64,000 nucleotides of DNA from assembly GCF_029144185.1 (NCBI RefSeq), contig NZ_CP110232.1, positions 1,570,164 through 1,634,163 of the forward strand. The letters are read 5' to 3'. The notes beneath the pieces were generated by a model. The model did not search any database, was not told the DNA's origin, and saw nothing but the letters and a program-made list of their open reading frames with translations. Shown here piece by piece: positions 36,552 through 44,784 of this stretch. Position numbers and translations under genes: made by a program. This DNA comes from Vagococcus intermedius. GTDB taxonomy: Bacteria > Bacillota > Bacilli > Lactobacillales > Vagococcaceae. The first letter of the stretch is position 1. Each line of letters starts with the position of its first letter.

Positions 36552-37661
36552 ATGAAAATTGCCATAATTGGTGGAGGAATTGTCGGAACAACAACTGGCT
36601 ATTACTTAACTCAAAAAAATGATGAGGTCACGATATTTGATGAAAAAAAAGGGCAAGCAACAAGTGCTGCTGCTGGTATTATCTCCCCTTGGTTATCCCA
36701 ACGTCGTAACCAAGAGTGGTATCAACTAGCCAAAGCTGGCGCTAAACTCTATCCAGAATTAATGACAGATTTAGGTGTCACTGGCAGTTCCGATATCTAT
36801 CAACAAGTTGGAACGCTATTATTCAAAAATAACGAAAAATTACTAAATAAATTATATGATATTGCTATTGAGCGTCGAATCGACGCCCCTGAAATAGGTA
36901 ACATTGAGATTTTATCACCTACAGAAATAAAAGAAAAAATCCCCTTATTAAATCCAAGTATGCCTGGATTATTTGTCTCAGGTGGGGCTAAGGTCGATGG
37001 CCGTAAACTGATTGAGCACTTAATCACTTGTTTTAAAGCTAACGGTGGGGTTTTTCTCTCAACAAAAGTACTTGCCATTAGCCCTACTTCTCAAGGGTGG
37101 CAAATAGAAACTCAGGATGATAAACAACTTTTTGATAAAATTGTTTTAGCCACAGGGGCTTGGTTACCATCACTTTTAACCCCGCTAGGCTTTTCTGTTG
37201 ACATTCGCGGGCAAAAAGGACAATTAATTGAGTTAAAAATCGACGAAGATACTAAAAAATGGCCGGTGGTAATGCCACAAGGAGAAAGCGATATTATTCC
37301 TTTTAGTAATGGACAGTTATTGGTCGGAGCAACCCATGAAAATGAACAAGGATATGATTTAACTGTAGATCCAAAGGTAGTAGCCGACATGCTAGCGACC
37401 GTCACTAACCTTGCGCCTAATTTAAGTGAGGCCGATCAAATCGAAACACGTGTAGGGACACGTGCTTATAGCTCTGATTTCTTACCATTTTTTGGTGAAG
37501 TAAAAGAACTTCCTAACTTATTTGTAGCCAGCGGGCTAGGCTCATCTGGTTTAACTATTGGACCTGTCATTGGTCAAACCTTGGCGTATTGGCTACATGA
37601 AGAAGAAACACCTTTAAAACCCGTTTCTTATTCACCTAACAATTATATTATTAAACACTAA
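36552..37661 (+). CDS. FAD-dependent amino-acid oxidase (DAO/DadA family)
   Basis: The 369-residue flavoprotein has the dinucleotide-binding motif IIGGGIVGTTTGYYL (residues 4-18), the ATSAAAGIISPW segment contacting FAD, and a C-terminal GLGSSGLTIGPVIG loop. It belongs to the DAO superfamily that includes glycine oxidase, D-amino-acid dehydrogenase and sarcosine oxidase; the substrate is not determinable. GAGAGGAG precedes the ATG. A 56-residue gene follows 20 bp downstream and is probably cotranscribed. Confidence 0.85.
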   Translation: MKIAIIGGGIVGTTTGYYLTQKNDEVTIFDEKKGQATSAAAGIISPWLSQRRNQEWYQLAKAGAKLYPELMTDLGVTGSSDIYQQVGTLLFKNNEKLLNKLYDIAIERRIDAPEIGNIEILSPTEIKEKIPLLNPSMPGLFVSGGAKVDGRKLIEHLITCFKANGGVFLSTKVLAISPTSQGWQIETQDDKQLFDKIVLATGAWLPSLLTPLGFSVDIRGQKGQLIELKIDEDTKKWPVVMPQGESDIIPFSNGQLLVGATHENEQGYDLTVDPKVVADMLATVTNLAPNLSEADQIETRVGTRAYSSDFLPFFGEVKELPNLFVASGLGSSGLTIGPVIGQTLAYWLHEEETPLKPVSYSPNNYIIKH

Positions 37662-37681
37662 AAGAAAGTAGGTAATTTATC

Positions 37682-37852
37682 ATGGGATTAAAATTCAAAA
37701 AAGATGACCGCTTAGAAAGAGCCTTTGACTCATTTGCTTTTGACCCTTTAAAAGAAGAAGTTAATGCCAAAGCTCAAGCTGCTCGTGAAGCTGCAGCTAA
37801 ATTTTTAGAAGAAGAAACAGACCACTCTGATCAAGAATCAGTCGACGACTAG
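37682..37852 (+). CDS. Small charged helical protein, 56 residues
   Basis: A short frame runs from an ATG (weak AGGT site upstream) to TAG at 37850. It starts MGLKFKKDDRLERAFDSFAF, continues with an alanine-rich amphipathic helix (about residues 24-44) and ends with an acidic EEETDHSDQESVDD tail. It lies 20 bp after the FAD oxidase and directly before a terminator, so it looks like the second gene of that operon. No signal peptide or membrane segment is seen. I do not recognise the family; a real gene is supported by position, codon use and the terminator. Confidence 0.7.
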   Translation: MGLKFKKDDRLERAFDSFAFDPLKEEVNAKAQAAREAAAKFLEEETDHSDQESVDD

Positions 37853-37860
37853 GTTAAAAG

Positions 37861-37885
37861 AAAAAGACCTCAAAAAGGTCTTTTT
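37861..37885. terminator. Bidirectional terminator between the oxidase operon and the ThrE-type genes
   Basis: AAAAAGACCT (37861-37870) and AGGTCTTTTT (37876-37885) form a perfect hairpin with A and T tracts between convergent genes. Confidence 0.88.
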
Positions 37886-38346
37886 CTTTTAGCTATAGGA
37901 AATATTTTGGTTCTTAAATTACGACGTGCAATTTCAAAAATAATTAGTCCCCCTGCAATGGCACCTGCTACAACCATCACACTTAAACCATACTCTACTG
38001 CCTTCGTGTACTGACCTGTAATCAAACTATAAGTCATTTTATATGAAGTTCCCCCAGGAACAAGTGACGTGATGCCAGGGATATTATAAAGAGTTGCTGG
38101 TGTCCGGCGCCACCGAGCAAGATAATAACTAATTGCTGCAATGGTCAATGACCCTAAAAAATTAGAAAGAGCTGGTCCCAATTCTAATAAATTAGCTGCC
38201 CAATAGACCAACCAGCCACCAGTGCCACACAAGCCAGCATAGACCCAGCCACTTTTAGGTACTTGCCAAATAATAGCAAACCCCACTGCTGAGATAAAAC
38301 TTAATGCAAATTGTTCGATAAATTTTAATACCATCTCTGACATCAT
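37870..38346 (-). CDS. Threonine/serine exporter small subunit (YjjB/DUF3815 type)
   Basis: The 158-residue membrane protein has about four to five helices and the ThrE_2 motifs GLCGTGGWLVYWAAN and ITSLVPGGTSYKMTYSL. In E. coli YjjB acts with YjjP as a succinate exporter; in Corynebacterium the fused ThrE exports threonine and serine. It follows the larger subunit by 2 bp, so the split pair is cotranscribed. Confidence 0.85.
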   Translation of the reverse strand: MMSEMVLKFIEQFALSFISAVGFAIIWQVPKSGWVYAGLCGTGGWLVYWAANLLELGPALSNFLGSLTIAAISYYLARWRRTPATLYNIPGITSLVPGGTSYKMTYSLITGQYTKAVEYGLSVMVVAGAIAGGLIIFEIARRNLRTKIFPIAKRKRPF

Positions 38347-38348
38347 CT

Positions 38349-39098
38349 CTACCCCATCACACCAAAGGATGCAGCAATTCCTGCACCTATCATCATTGCG
38401 ATAATCAGAGCCTCAACTCCTCTTAATACACCTGAAAGCATGTGTCCTTCCTGTAAGTCTCGAATTGTATTAGTCAAAGCTACTCCTGGTACCAAAGGCA
38501 TAATACTCCCAATAATCATATCGTCTAATGAAAATCCCCAACCGATTTTTATCATAATAAAAGCAAGAGACCCCATGATAAAAGCTGAAATAAACTCATC
38601 TATATACTTTAATCTTAAATAAGTAGCACTAATATAATACGCACCATATCCCCCTGCTCCGACCAAGCAAGTCGCAAAAAAATCAGGCCATGTCCCGCCT
38701 AGTAAAATCATCAAACACCCACTGATTAAAGCTGAACTTAAAATTTTAAGCCAAACTTGGGTTGGTGCTTTATAGCGCTCGACTTCACGCAATTGTTTAT
38801 TTAATTCTTTAATTGTAATCCTATTTGTAGAAAGTCCCCAAGATAAATCATTAACCCAAGAAACTTTTCCTAAATTAGTCGTTCGTTCACTGACCCGTTT
38901 CATTTGAATATTTTTCGTACTTTCTAAACTCATTAAAACAACTGTTTGCGTTACAAAACTAATGCCTTCTTCTTCTTGACTCGCTGCGATGCGATTCATC
39001 GTATCTTCCACTCGATACATCTCTGCACCATTTTCGAGCATGACTTTGCCTGCTAAAACACAGGTCTCTAATAAAAAGTTTTTTTCTTCCAAAGACAT
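38349..39098 (-). CDS. Threonine/serine exporter large subunit (YjjP/DUF1212 type)
   Basis: The 249-residue protein has the cytoplasmic N-terminal ThrE domain (GKVMLENGAEMYRVEDTMNRIA, residues 17-38) and a membrane half of about five helices including MPLVPGVALTNTIRDLQEGHMLSG. The last motif is conserved in the ThrE/YjjP family. It is the first gene of a two-gene operon with the small subunit. Substrate by homology: threonine/serine or dicarboxylate; not resolved. Confidence 0.87.
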   Translation of the reverse strand: MSLEEKNFLLETCVLAGKVMLENGAEMYRVEDTMNRIAASQEEEGISFVTQTVVLMSLESTKNIQMKRVSERTTNLGKVSWVNDLSWGLSTNRITIKELNKQLREVERYKAPTQVWLKILSSALISGCLMILLGGTWPDFFATCLVGAGGYGAYYISATYLRLKYIDEFISAFIMGSLAFIMIKIGWGFSLDDMIIGSIMPLVPGVALTNTIRDLQEGHMLSGVLRGVEALIIAMMIGAGIAASFGVMG

Positions 39099-39257
39099 TG
39101 CCTCCTCACAATTGACTTGTTATTTCTCTCAACTATCTTTTCTACATCTTCCACATCATAACAAGTCATCATAGTATATGGCAACGTTTTAATTAAAAAA
39201 CTAATGACTTTCTAAACTATTTCACATCACTTATTGATAATTAAACAGTTGTTTTAA

Positions 39258-40115
39258 TCACTCATTCTTAGTTAAGGAAATAACTTTACGAATTTTTGCC
39301 AAACTCGCCTCAGAATGTTCTTGATCATGATACATGACATTCACAAACAGTGCATCTATAATACTTAATTGCGTAATTCGTGAGGCCAAAGCTTCAGATC
39401 GATATTCGACTTCTTTTGACGTCGACAACAAACAAATATCTGACAGTTCTGCTAATGGCGACAATAAAAAACTCGTAATTACTATTAAATGAGCACCATT
39501 TTTTTTCACCTGCCCAGCTATTTGCAAGCTATCTTGGCTCTGGCCAGTATGTGAAATAATCACTGCTGTGTCTTTTTCTGTTAGGCGTGCCGCTTGCATT
39601 AATTGAATATGACTATCTGTACTACAACTAACATCTAATGGGCTTCTTAAAAACTTATGATACGCGTCCATAGCAATAACATTTGAACCGCCTATCCCAA
39701 AAAAATAAATACGATCTGATTGCCTTAGCAAATCAATCGCTGCTGCTACTTGAGCTCCATCTAACAAGTCAACCGTGTCATTTAAAGCTTGTCGATTTGC
39801 TTCAAAAACTTTTTTAGCAATTGTTTTTGGTGAATCTTCCCTAGTAATCCCCTCATAAATTTCATTTTCAATACCTGGCTCGTTTTTTTTAAACGAAGCT
39901 AGGTCAATTTTAAATTCTTTATATCCTTTATACCCCAAACGTTGGCAAAATCGAAAGACCGTTGATTCAGCCATGCCTAACTGACGTGACAAATCACCTA
40001 TTGATTGATGAATAATTCTTTCGGGAAAGTTTAAAATATAATCAGCAATTTGTTGTTCTTTACGACTAATATCTCGATATACGGCATTTATCTTTAATTC
40101 TATTGGATTTTTCAT
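39258..40115 (-). CDS. RpiR/MurR-family transcriptional regulator
   Basis: The 285-residue protein has an N-terminal HTH_6 domain (IGDLSRQLGMAESTVFRFCQRLGYKGYKEFKIDLA, residues 40-74) and a C-terminal SIS domain (FFGIGGSNVIAMDAYHKFLR and ISHTGQSQDSLQIA) that binds a phosphosugar. It is transcribed away from the 6-phosphogluconate dehydrogenase gene, so it probably senses a pentose-phosphate or gluconate intermediate and acts on the palindromes between the two genes. Confidence 0.92.
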   Translation of the reverse strand: MKNPIELKINAVYRDISRKEQQIADYILNFPERIIHQSIGDLSRQLGMAESTVFRFCQRLGYKGYKEFKIDLASFKKNEPGIENEIYEGITREDSPKTIAKKVFEANRQALNDTVDLLDGAQVAAAIDLLRQSDRIYFFGIGGSNVIAMDAYHKFLRSPLDVSCSTDSHIQLMQAARLTEKDTAVIISHTGQSQDSLQIAGQVKKNGAHLIVITSFLLSPLAELSDICLLSTSKEVEYRSEALASRITQLSIIDALFVNVMYHDQEHSEASLAKIRKVISLTKNE

Positions 40116-40200
40116 GGAATAACCCTTTCTTCTATATTAATTTATTTAAAGTGTTTTTTACTTTATTATTGTCATTTTTATTATAACATGACAATTCGGA

Positions 40201-40268
40201 AATAAAATTTCATTTTAACTTGAAAAGAATAAAATTTTATTCTATACTTAAGAAAATAAAATTTTATT
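40201..40268 (+). promoter_or_regulatory. gnd promoter with three phased operators
   Basis: TTGAAA (40220-40225), a 17-bp spacer and TATACT (40243-40248) form a strong promoter. The palindrome AATAAAATTTTATT occurs perfectly at 40228-40241 and 40255-40268, and with one mismatch at 40201-40214. The starts are exactly 27 bp apart. One copy lies upstream of the -35, one exactly within the spacer and one on the transcription start and leader. The adjacent RpiR-type regulator is the natural candidate to bind here. Confidence 0.75.
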
Positions 40269-40283
40269 TAGGAGTGACGAATA

Positions 40284-41180
40284 ATGGAATTAGGAATTAT
40301 TGGTTTAGGAAAAATGGGACTAAATTTAGCACTTAATATGACACGCCAAGGTCATAAAGTTGTTGGAACAGATATTAATAGTGACTCACGAAAACAAGCA
40401 ACCAAAGAAAATATCCCTACAGTTGACACGCTTTCTGACTTATTAATGACTTTACCTGAAAGAAAAATAGTGTGGATAATGGTTCCTAACGGTGATCCTT
40501 TACAAGCTGTATTGGATCAAGTTATCAATCAATTAAATCCGAATGACATTGTTATAGATGGAGGAAATTCAAATTACAAAACCTCTCAGGCTCACGGAAA
40601 GCGCTTTGCAGATAAAGGAATTCACTTTTTTGATGTCGGGACTAGTGGTGGAACTAGTGGTGCAAATAATGGTGCTTGCTTGATGATAGGTGGTAATAAA
40701 GAAATCTTTTCTGAAATTGAACCTCTATTCCAAGGAATTTCAGTAGAAAATGGTTATATGTATGCTGGAGAAGTTGGTAGTGGTCATTTCTTAAAAATGG
40801 TTCATAATGGAATCGAATATGGGATGATGCAAGCAATAGCTGAAGGCTTTGATGTCCTTGAGGGTGGCCCTTTTGATTACAATCTTGAAGAAGTAGCTAA
40901 AGTTTGGAATAACGGATCAGTTATTCGTTCATGGCTAATGGAGTTAGCAGAGGATGCCTTTAAAGAAGATGCCAAATTAGATAACATAAAAGGAATTATG
41001 AACTCTTCTGGGGAAGGGAAATGGACTGTTGAAACAGCCTTGGATTATCAAGTTCCCACACCGGTTATTGCCTTATCATTAATGATGCGTTATCGTTCGC
41101 TTTACGATGATACCTTTACTGGTAAAGTAGTCGCTGCTTTACGTAATGGTTTTGGTGGACATGACGTTGAAAAAAAATAA
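40284..41180 (+). CDS. gnd: 6-phosphogluconate dehydrogenase, decarboxylating, short NAD-type
   Basis: The enzyme oxidises 6-phosphogluconate to ribulose-5-phosphate and CO2. The 298-residue chain is the short form (YqeC/GntZ-like), lacking the long C-terminal tail of the NADP enzyme. It has GLGKMG (7-12), Asp30 at the end of strand 2 (favouring NAD over NADP), DGGNSNY for substrate binding, GTSGGTSGA and the catalytic Lys in FLKMVHNGIEYGMMQ. AGGAG lies 8 nt before the ATG. A strong bidirectional terminator follows. Confidence 0.92.
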   Translation: MELGIIGLGKMGLNLALNMTRQGHKVVGTDINSDSRKQATKENIPTVDTLSDLLMTLPERKIVWIMVPNGDPLQAVLDQVINQLNPNDIVIDGGNSNYKTSQAHGKRFADKGIHFFDVGTSGGTSGANNGACLMIGGNKEIFSEIEPLFQGISVENGYMYAGEVGSGHFLKMVHNGIEYGMMQAIAEGFDVLEGGPFDYNLEEVAKVWNNGSVIRSWLMELAEDAFKEDAKLDNIKGIMNSSGEGKWTVETALDYQVPTPVIALSLMMRYRSLYDDTFTGKVVAALRNGFGGHDVEKK

Positions 41181-41181
41181 T

Positions 41182-41219
41182 AAAAAACAAGGTGAGTTAA
41201 ATAACTCACCTTGTTTTTT
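41182..41219. terminator. Bidirectional terminator between gnd and the anti-sigma gene
   Basis: A perfect 17-bp stem (41182-41198 with 41203-41219, AAAT loop region) with A and T tracts separates the two convergent units. Confidence 0.93.
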
Positions 41220-42180
41220 ATTTAAATGATTGAACATATGGGAGACGTTCGACTGTTACGCCTGCAGAAGCGCCTCTAACCCACTCTTTGTCTATCAACT
41301 TTTCAAAATTTTCAGAACGCCCGGTTAACATTACTCCCATCATTTTAACTTCCTTATAGGACTTTCCTTCATTATTTTTAAGCAACTGCTTCAACTCACT
41401 CTGTTCTTGTTTATTTGAAATTTTTTTGGCTACTTTAAAAAATTCTGCAAAATCTTCTTCAATAAATTTTGAGGTTTGGTATTTTTCTTCAATATTTATT
41501 CCATACTTCGGCATTCCGGCTGGACCTAATTCTTCTTTTGGCTGATCCTCTGGTTTAATGTCCAACCAATACCACACTTTATTCAGCTTCATAGAAGAAG
41601 GAATCAAGTCTTGAATTTCTTGATAAGTATAGGCTTTATCAAAGGAAATTGCTACTTCCACGACATGATTATCTAACTGGGTAACTGACTTTAAATCATT
41701 TTTAACACCGTCATAATAATTTTTGATATAAGGACTATAAAATGATGCTACTTTCTGTTTAGTTTGTTTATCATACTCATAGCTATCCCTCTCTCCTAGA
41801 TAAAAACCTGGAACCAGTTCATTGTAATTAATTGATGAATTCAACCAAGTATAACGACTAGTTAATGTACTCCAAGGGACGATATAGCCATTAATATTTT
41901 TAGAACGATTTGTGATAACTGTACCACTTGTCATACCACTTTGACCTAATGTTTGTGAATCAATCTGAATATTAGGTGCAGAGAGGACCTGTTGATCGAA
42001 TAACGTTTCATTTAAATAATCTGACTGCCTTCTAGCAAAATAGTTCGCTGTCTTATAAATAACTGGTAGAGCTAAAATGAACACAACCAAACTAATTAGG
42101 ATTGTTTTTACTAATTGCTTGCGTTTCGCTCTTTTTAAAGCCTGTGAAACTGACCCTACCTTTTTTTTATCTAAGTTCAT
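41218..42180 (-). CDS. Membrane anti-sigma factor with sigma-regulator domains
   Basis: The 320-residue protein has a short basic cytoplasmic N-terminus, one transmembrane helix (about residues 25-46) and a large extracytoplasmic domain. The layout and the CT region (VVEVAISFDKAYTYQEIQDLIPS, then GRSENFEKLIDKEW) match the Sigma_reg_N/Sigma_reg_C family found next to ECF sigma genes such as B. subtilis yhdL. It overlaps the sigma gene by 4 bp. It lacks the typical RsiV lysozyme-binding domain, so the signal is unknown. Confidence 0.83.
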   Translation of the reverse strand: MNLDKKKVGSVSQALKRAKRKQLVKTILISLVVFILALPVIYKTANYFARRQSDYLNETLFDQQVLSAPNIQIDSQTLGQSGMTSGTVITNRSKNINGYIVPWSTLTSRYTWLNSSINYNELVPGFYLGERDSYEYDKQTKQKVASFYSPYIKNYYDGVKNDLKSVTQLDNHVVEVAISFDKAYTYQEIQDLIPSSMKLNKVWYWLDIKPEDQPKEELGPAGMPKYGINIEEKYQTSKFIEEDFAEFFKVAKKISNKQEQSELKQLLKNNEGKSYKEVKMMGVMLTGRSENFEKLIDKEWVRGASAGVTVERLPYVQSFK

Positions 42181-42689
42181 TTATCTTCCTCCTCTAATAA
42201 TATCCTTGCTGCTTTTCTAGCACGATATAGTAGTGTTCTAACATTATGTTCTGAATAATTTAAAACAGTTCCAATTTCTTCGTAACTCAATTCATAATAA
42301 TATTTGAGCATTAAAATTTCCCGATACTCTTCTTTAAGTTCTGTTAAAAGTTGGACTAATTGATCTCGCTCAAGCCAATTCACATCTAGCTTTTGACTAC
42401 TATCATCCGCATCAAATACTTGTTTTACCAACCTTTTTCCAGTCTTCTCACGGCGTTTCATGTCAATCAAATTGTTCATTGCTACTCGGTAAAACCAAGC
42501 ACGAATCGTTCGTGGTGATAAATCATCTGTTAAGATCAACATTTTATAAAAAGTGTTTTGAACAGCATCCTCAGCATCTTCTTTAGTCGCTCCTTTACTA
42601 ATCAAATAACGTTTAACTTCCACTGAAATTGTTAATAACTGTTCATCAAAACTTGGTTCATGAGACCCGTCCTTCTTAAAAAACAACAT
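42177..42689 (-). CDS. ECF-type RNA polymerase sigma factor
   Basis: The 170-residue sigma factor has region 2 (YLISKGATKEDAEDAVQNTFYKMLI, then IRAWFYRVAMNNLIDMKRR, residues 27-80) and region 4 (LLTELKEEYREILMLKYYYELSYEEIGTVLNYSEHNVRTLLYRARKAARILL, about 113-165). It is encoded just ahead of its anti-sigma with a 4-bp overlap. A candidate ECF promoter (TGTATAC, 16-bp gap, CGTC) lies upstream, which suggests autoregulation. Confidence 0.93.
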   Translation of the reverse strand: MLFFKKDGSHEPSFDEQLLTISVEVKRYLISKGATKEDAEDAVQNTFYKMLILTDDLSPRTIRAWFYRVAMNNLIDMKRREKTGKRLVKQVFDADDSSQKLDVNWLERDQLVQLLTELKEEYREILMLKYYYELSYEEIGTVLNYSEHNVRTLLYRARKAARILLEEEDK

Positions 42690-42722
42690 ATCCCCCCCTC
42701 TTTGCGACCCCTACACTTATAA

Positions 42723-42749
42723 GACGAATAAACTCATCAAAAGTATACA
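42723..42749 (-). promoter_or_regulatory. Candidate ECF promoter of the sigma/anti-sigma operon
   Basis: On the minus strand TGTATAC (complement of 42743-42749) is followed after 16 bp by CGTC (complement of 42723-42726). This resembles the TGAAAC-16-CGTC promoters used by SigM-like ECF factors, with two deviations in the -35. Confidence 0.4.
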
Positions 42750-42779
42750 CCTTTTTTAAGAATTATTTGCCAAAAAAAA

Positions 42780-42804
42780 AAGCAACAAGTTTTACTTGTT
42801 ACTT
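42780..42804 (-). terminator. Rho-independent terminator of the MFS-HsmA operon
   Basis: AGCAACAAGT and ACTTGTTACT form a 10-bp stem with one G-T pair, followed by a long T run on the minus strand. Confidence 0.75.
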
Positions 42805-42815
42805 TTAATAAACTA

Positions 42816-43202
42816 TTAAAGAATGCCAATCCCGACTAACATACCTAACACAAAAGAAATCACCCACAATATCCAGACACCAATGCTAAATTGATGAAAT
42901 TTAGCTTTTGCTGCTTGACTCCCTTTTTTATAAACCCAAATGGCCCAAATGAAATGTAGCCCCATTAAAATTAAGGCGGCTCCTCCTGTTAATTGATGTA
43001 AACCAAATACAGACCCTCCATTATCACTCGCAATTCGATTCATCAAAGTAGTTCCTGTCGTATCAAAGACTAAACCACCGGCAAAAAACAATAGATGTTT
43101 GAATTGAATAGTTCCACTCAATTTTTCACCAAAAACCCCAATACTGTATAAGACTAGCGCAACCATCATGGACCCGCTAGCTAAGATTAAATCCAAACTC
43201 AT
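42816..43202 (-). CDS. HsmA-like small membrane protein (TIGR03987 family)
   Basis: The 128-residue protein has four predicted transmembrane helices (about 5-22, 36-52, 72-92, 105-127) and the conserved pattern FDTTGTTLMNRIA in the second loop/helix. It resembles the TIGR03987/HsmA family of unknown function often found near transporters. It follows the DHA2 exporter by 17 bp and shares its promoter and terminator, so an accessory role in export is possible but unproven. Confidence 0.72.
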   Translation of the reverse strand: MSLDLILASGSMMVALVLYSIGVFGEKLSGTIQFKHLLFFAGGLVFDTTGTTLMNRIASDNGGSVFGLHQLTGGAALILMGLHFIWAIWVYKKGSQAAKAKFHQFSIGVWILWVISFVLGMLVGIGIL

Positions 43203-43219
43203 TTTATTACACCCTCACT

Positions 43220-44758
43220 TTATTTTATTTTTTTATTGTTTAACGCAAAAGTTAATAATAAGATAACTGCCGAAGCTAGTGTGCTCATTAAAAACATATG
43301 TTGATAAGCTAGATGTGCTGTATCATAAAAAATTGTTAACATCTGTGACTGTTCGATGCTTTGTGGTAATTCTTTAATACTCAATAAAGTCGCTTCCACC
43401 GAAGAAGTCTTAACGCTAGCCAAATTTTGGCTCACATACTCTGTTGGTAGTGATTCTTTGACAGTTGGTAGAAAAGAATCAAAGCCCCCTTGAATAAGAG
43501 CGGCATAGATAGTTGGTGCAATTGTTAAACCAACTTGTCTACTAACTGACAAAGTACCTAGTGCAGAACCTTTTTCTTCTCCCGCCGCTTCTGAGGCTAA
43601 AACTGACAAGGGTGCACCCATCAACATACCAAATCCAAGACCCGTAATGGAAGAAGTCACTAAGAAACTAGTGATGGTAGTGCTTAGAAATGCTAAACTA
43701 CCAAAGCCTACCATTGCAATAAAACTTGCCATCACAATTGTCTCACGAGCACCTTTTTTATCTACAAAACGACCGCCACTACCTGCTCCTACAATTGAAG
43801 CCAGACCAATTCCTGACATATATACCCCTGCCTGGTTAGCAGATATTCCCAAACGGTGTTCCACATAACTTGGAATGTAAACAAAAATGGCAATCAACGT
43901 TCCTGTTAACAAGCCCATCACTAAGGTCAACATAAAGTTACGATTTGTTAATAAATGATAAGCTAAAATAGCATCAACATCTTTCTTTTCATTCGCTTTT
44001 TCAATAGTAAATAAACCAATAAATAAAGCAATCCCAATCCCTAAAAAAATCAACACAGTTGGACTAACTAAACTAGCTAATAAATTTGACTGGTCTAAAT
44101 TAGTAATAGCTAACATAAAACTTAAAATACCTAGACTAAGGAAAACAGTGCCCCAATAATCTGTCCGTTTTAATACAGTTACTTTTGTTTCTGGGATCCA
44201 CATCATCCCTGTAATAATGATAATCACAGCAATTGGAATGTTAATTAAAAATAACCAGTGCCATTTATGTGTCATATTTAACACTAAACTTCCGACATTT
44301 GGCCCAACGACCGAAGCAATACCATTAACTGCGCCAAGCATTCCCAACAATCCACCTTGTTTATCTTTAGGAAACACTGTTAATACAAATGAACTAGCAA
44401 TAATAAAAATACCACCGCCGCCTAAGGCTTGTATAAAACGAGCACCTAAGAAGAAAATAAAAGTTGGGCTAATGGCAACTAAAAGTGACCCTATTGCAAA
44501 TAAAATAATCTCCATGATAAATAATTTTTTACGACCATATCTGTCCGCTAATTTACCAATAATAGGAGTCGAAATTGCCATTCCTAAGGTGTATAAGGTA
44601 ATCCCCCAAGAACCTTGAACTTCTGAAATATTAAAAGATGTATTGATAGTCGTCAATGCTGCTGAAATAATCCCATTATCTAGTGCTGACATAAAGACCC
44701 CTAAAACCAGGACCATCATTGCCAGTTTTTCAGTTCCTTTTTGATTTATCTTTGTCAT
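43220..44758 (-). CDS. DHA2-family MFS multidrug exporter
   Basis: The 512-residue protein has about 14 transmembrane helices and DHA2 (EmrB/QacA) motifs: FMSALDNGIISAALTTI in helix 1 (motif D1), GKLADRYGRKKLF (motif A), ARFIQALGGGGIFI and motif C-like GLLGMLGAVNGIASVVGPNVGSL. It exports cationic or amphiphilic compounds by proton antiport; substrate unknown. I place the start at 44758. An in-frame ATG at 44800 lies inside an operator palindrome and has no ribosome binding site. The promoter is exceptionally strong and carries two operators, but no TetR/MarR gene is adjacent. Confidence 0.88.
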   Translation of the reverse strand: MTKINQKGTEKLAMMVLVLGVFMSALDNGIISAALTTINTSFNISEVQGSWGITLYTLGMAISTPIIGKLADRYGRKKLFIMEIILFAIGSLLVAISPTFIFFLGARFIQALGGGGIFIIASSFVLTVFPKDKQGGLLGMLGAVNGIASVVGPNVGSLVLNMTHKWHWLFLINIPIAVIIIITGMMWIPETKVTVLKRTDYWGTVFLSLGILSFMLAITNLDQSNLLASLVSPTVLIFLGIGIALFIGLFTIEKANEKKDVDAILAYHLLTNRNFMLTLVMGLLTGTLIAIFVYIPSYVEHRLGISANQAGVYMSGIGLASIVGAGSGGRFVDKKGARETIVMASFIAMVGFGSLAFLSTTITSFLVTSSITGLGFGMLMGAPLSVLASEAAGEEKGSALGTLSVSRQVGLTIAPTIYAALIQGGFDSFLPTVKESLPTEYVSQNLASVKTSSVEATLLSIKELPQSIEQSQMLTIFYDTAHLAYQHMFLMSTLASAVILLLTFALNNKKIK

Positions 44759-44784
44759 AATTTTGTCATCTCTTTCTTTTTTAA

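Noticed and set aside
44217-44618. 133-codon plus-strand frame inside the DHA2 exporter
   Set aside because: Antisense shadow of transmembrane helices; Pro/Ile/Lys-rich composition and no start signals.
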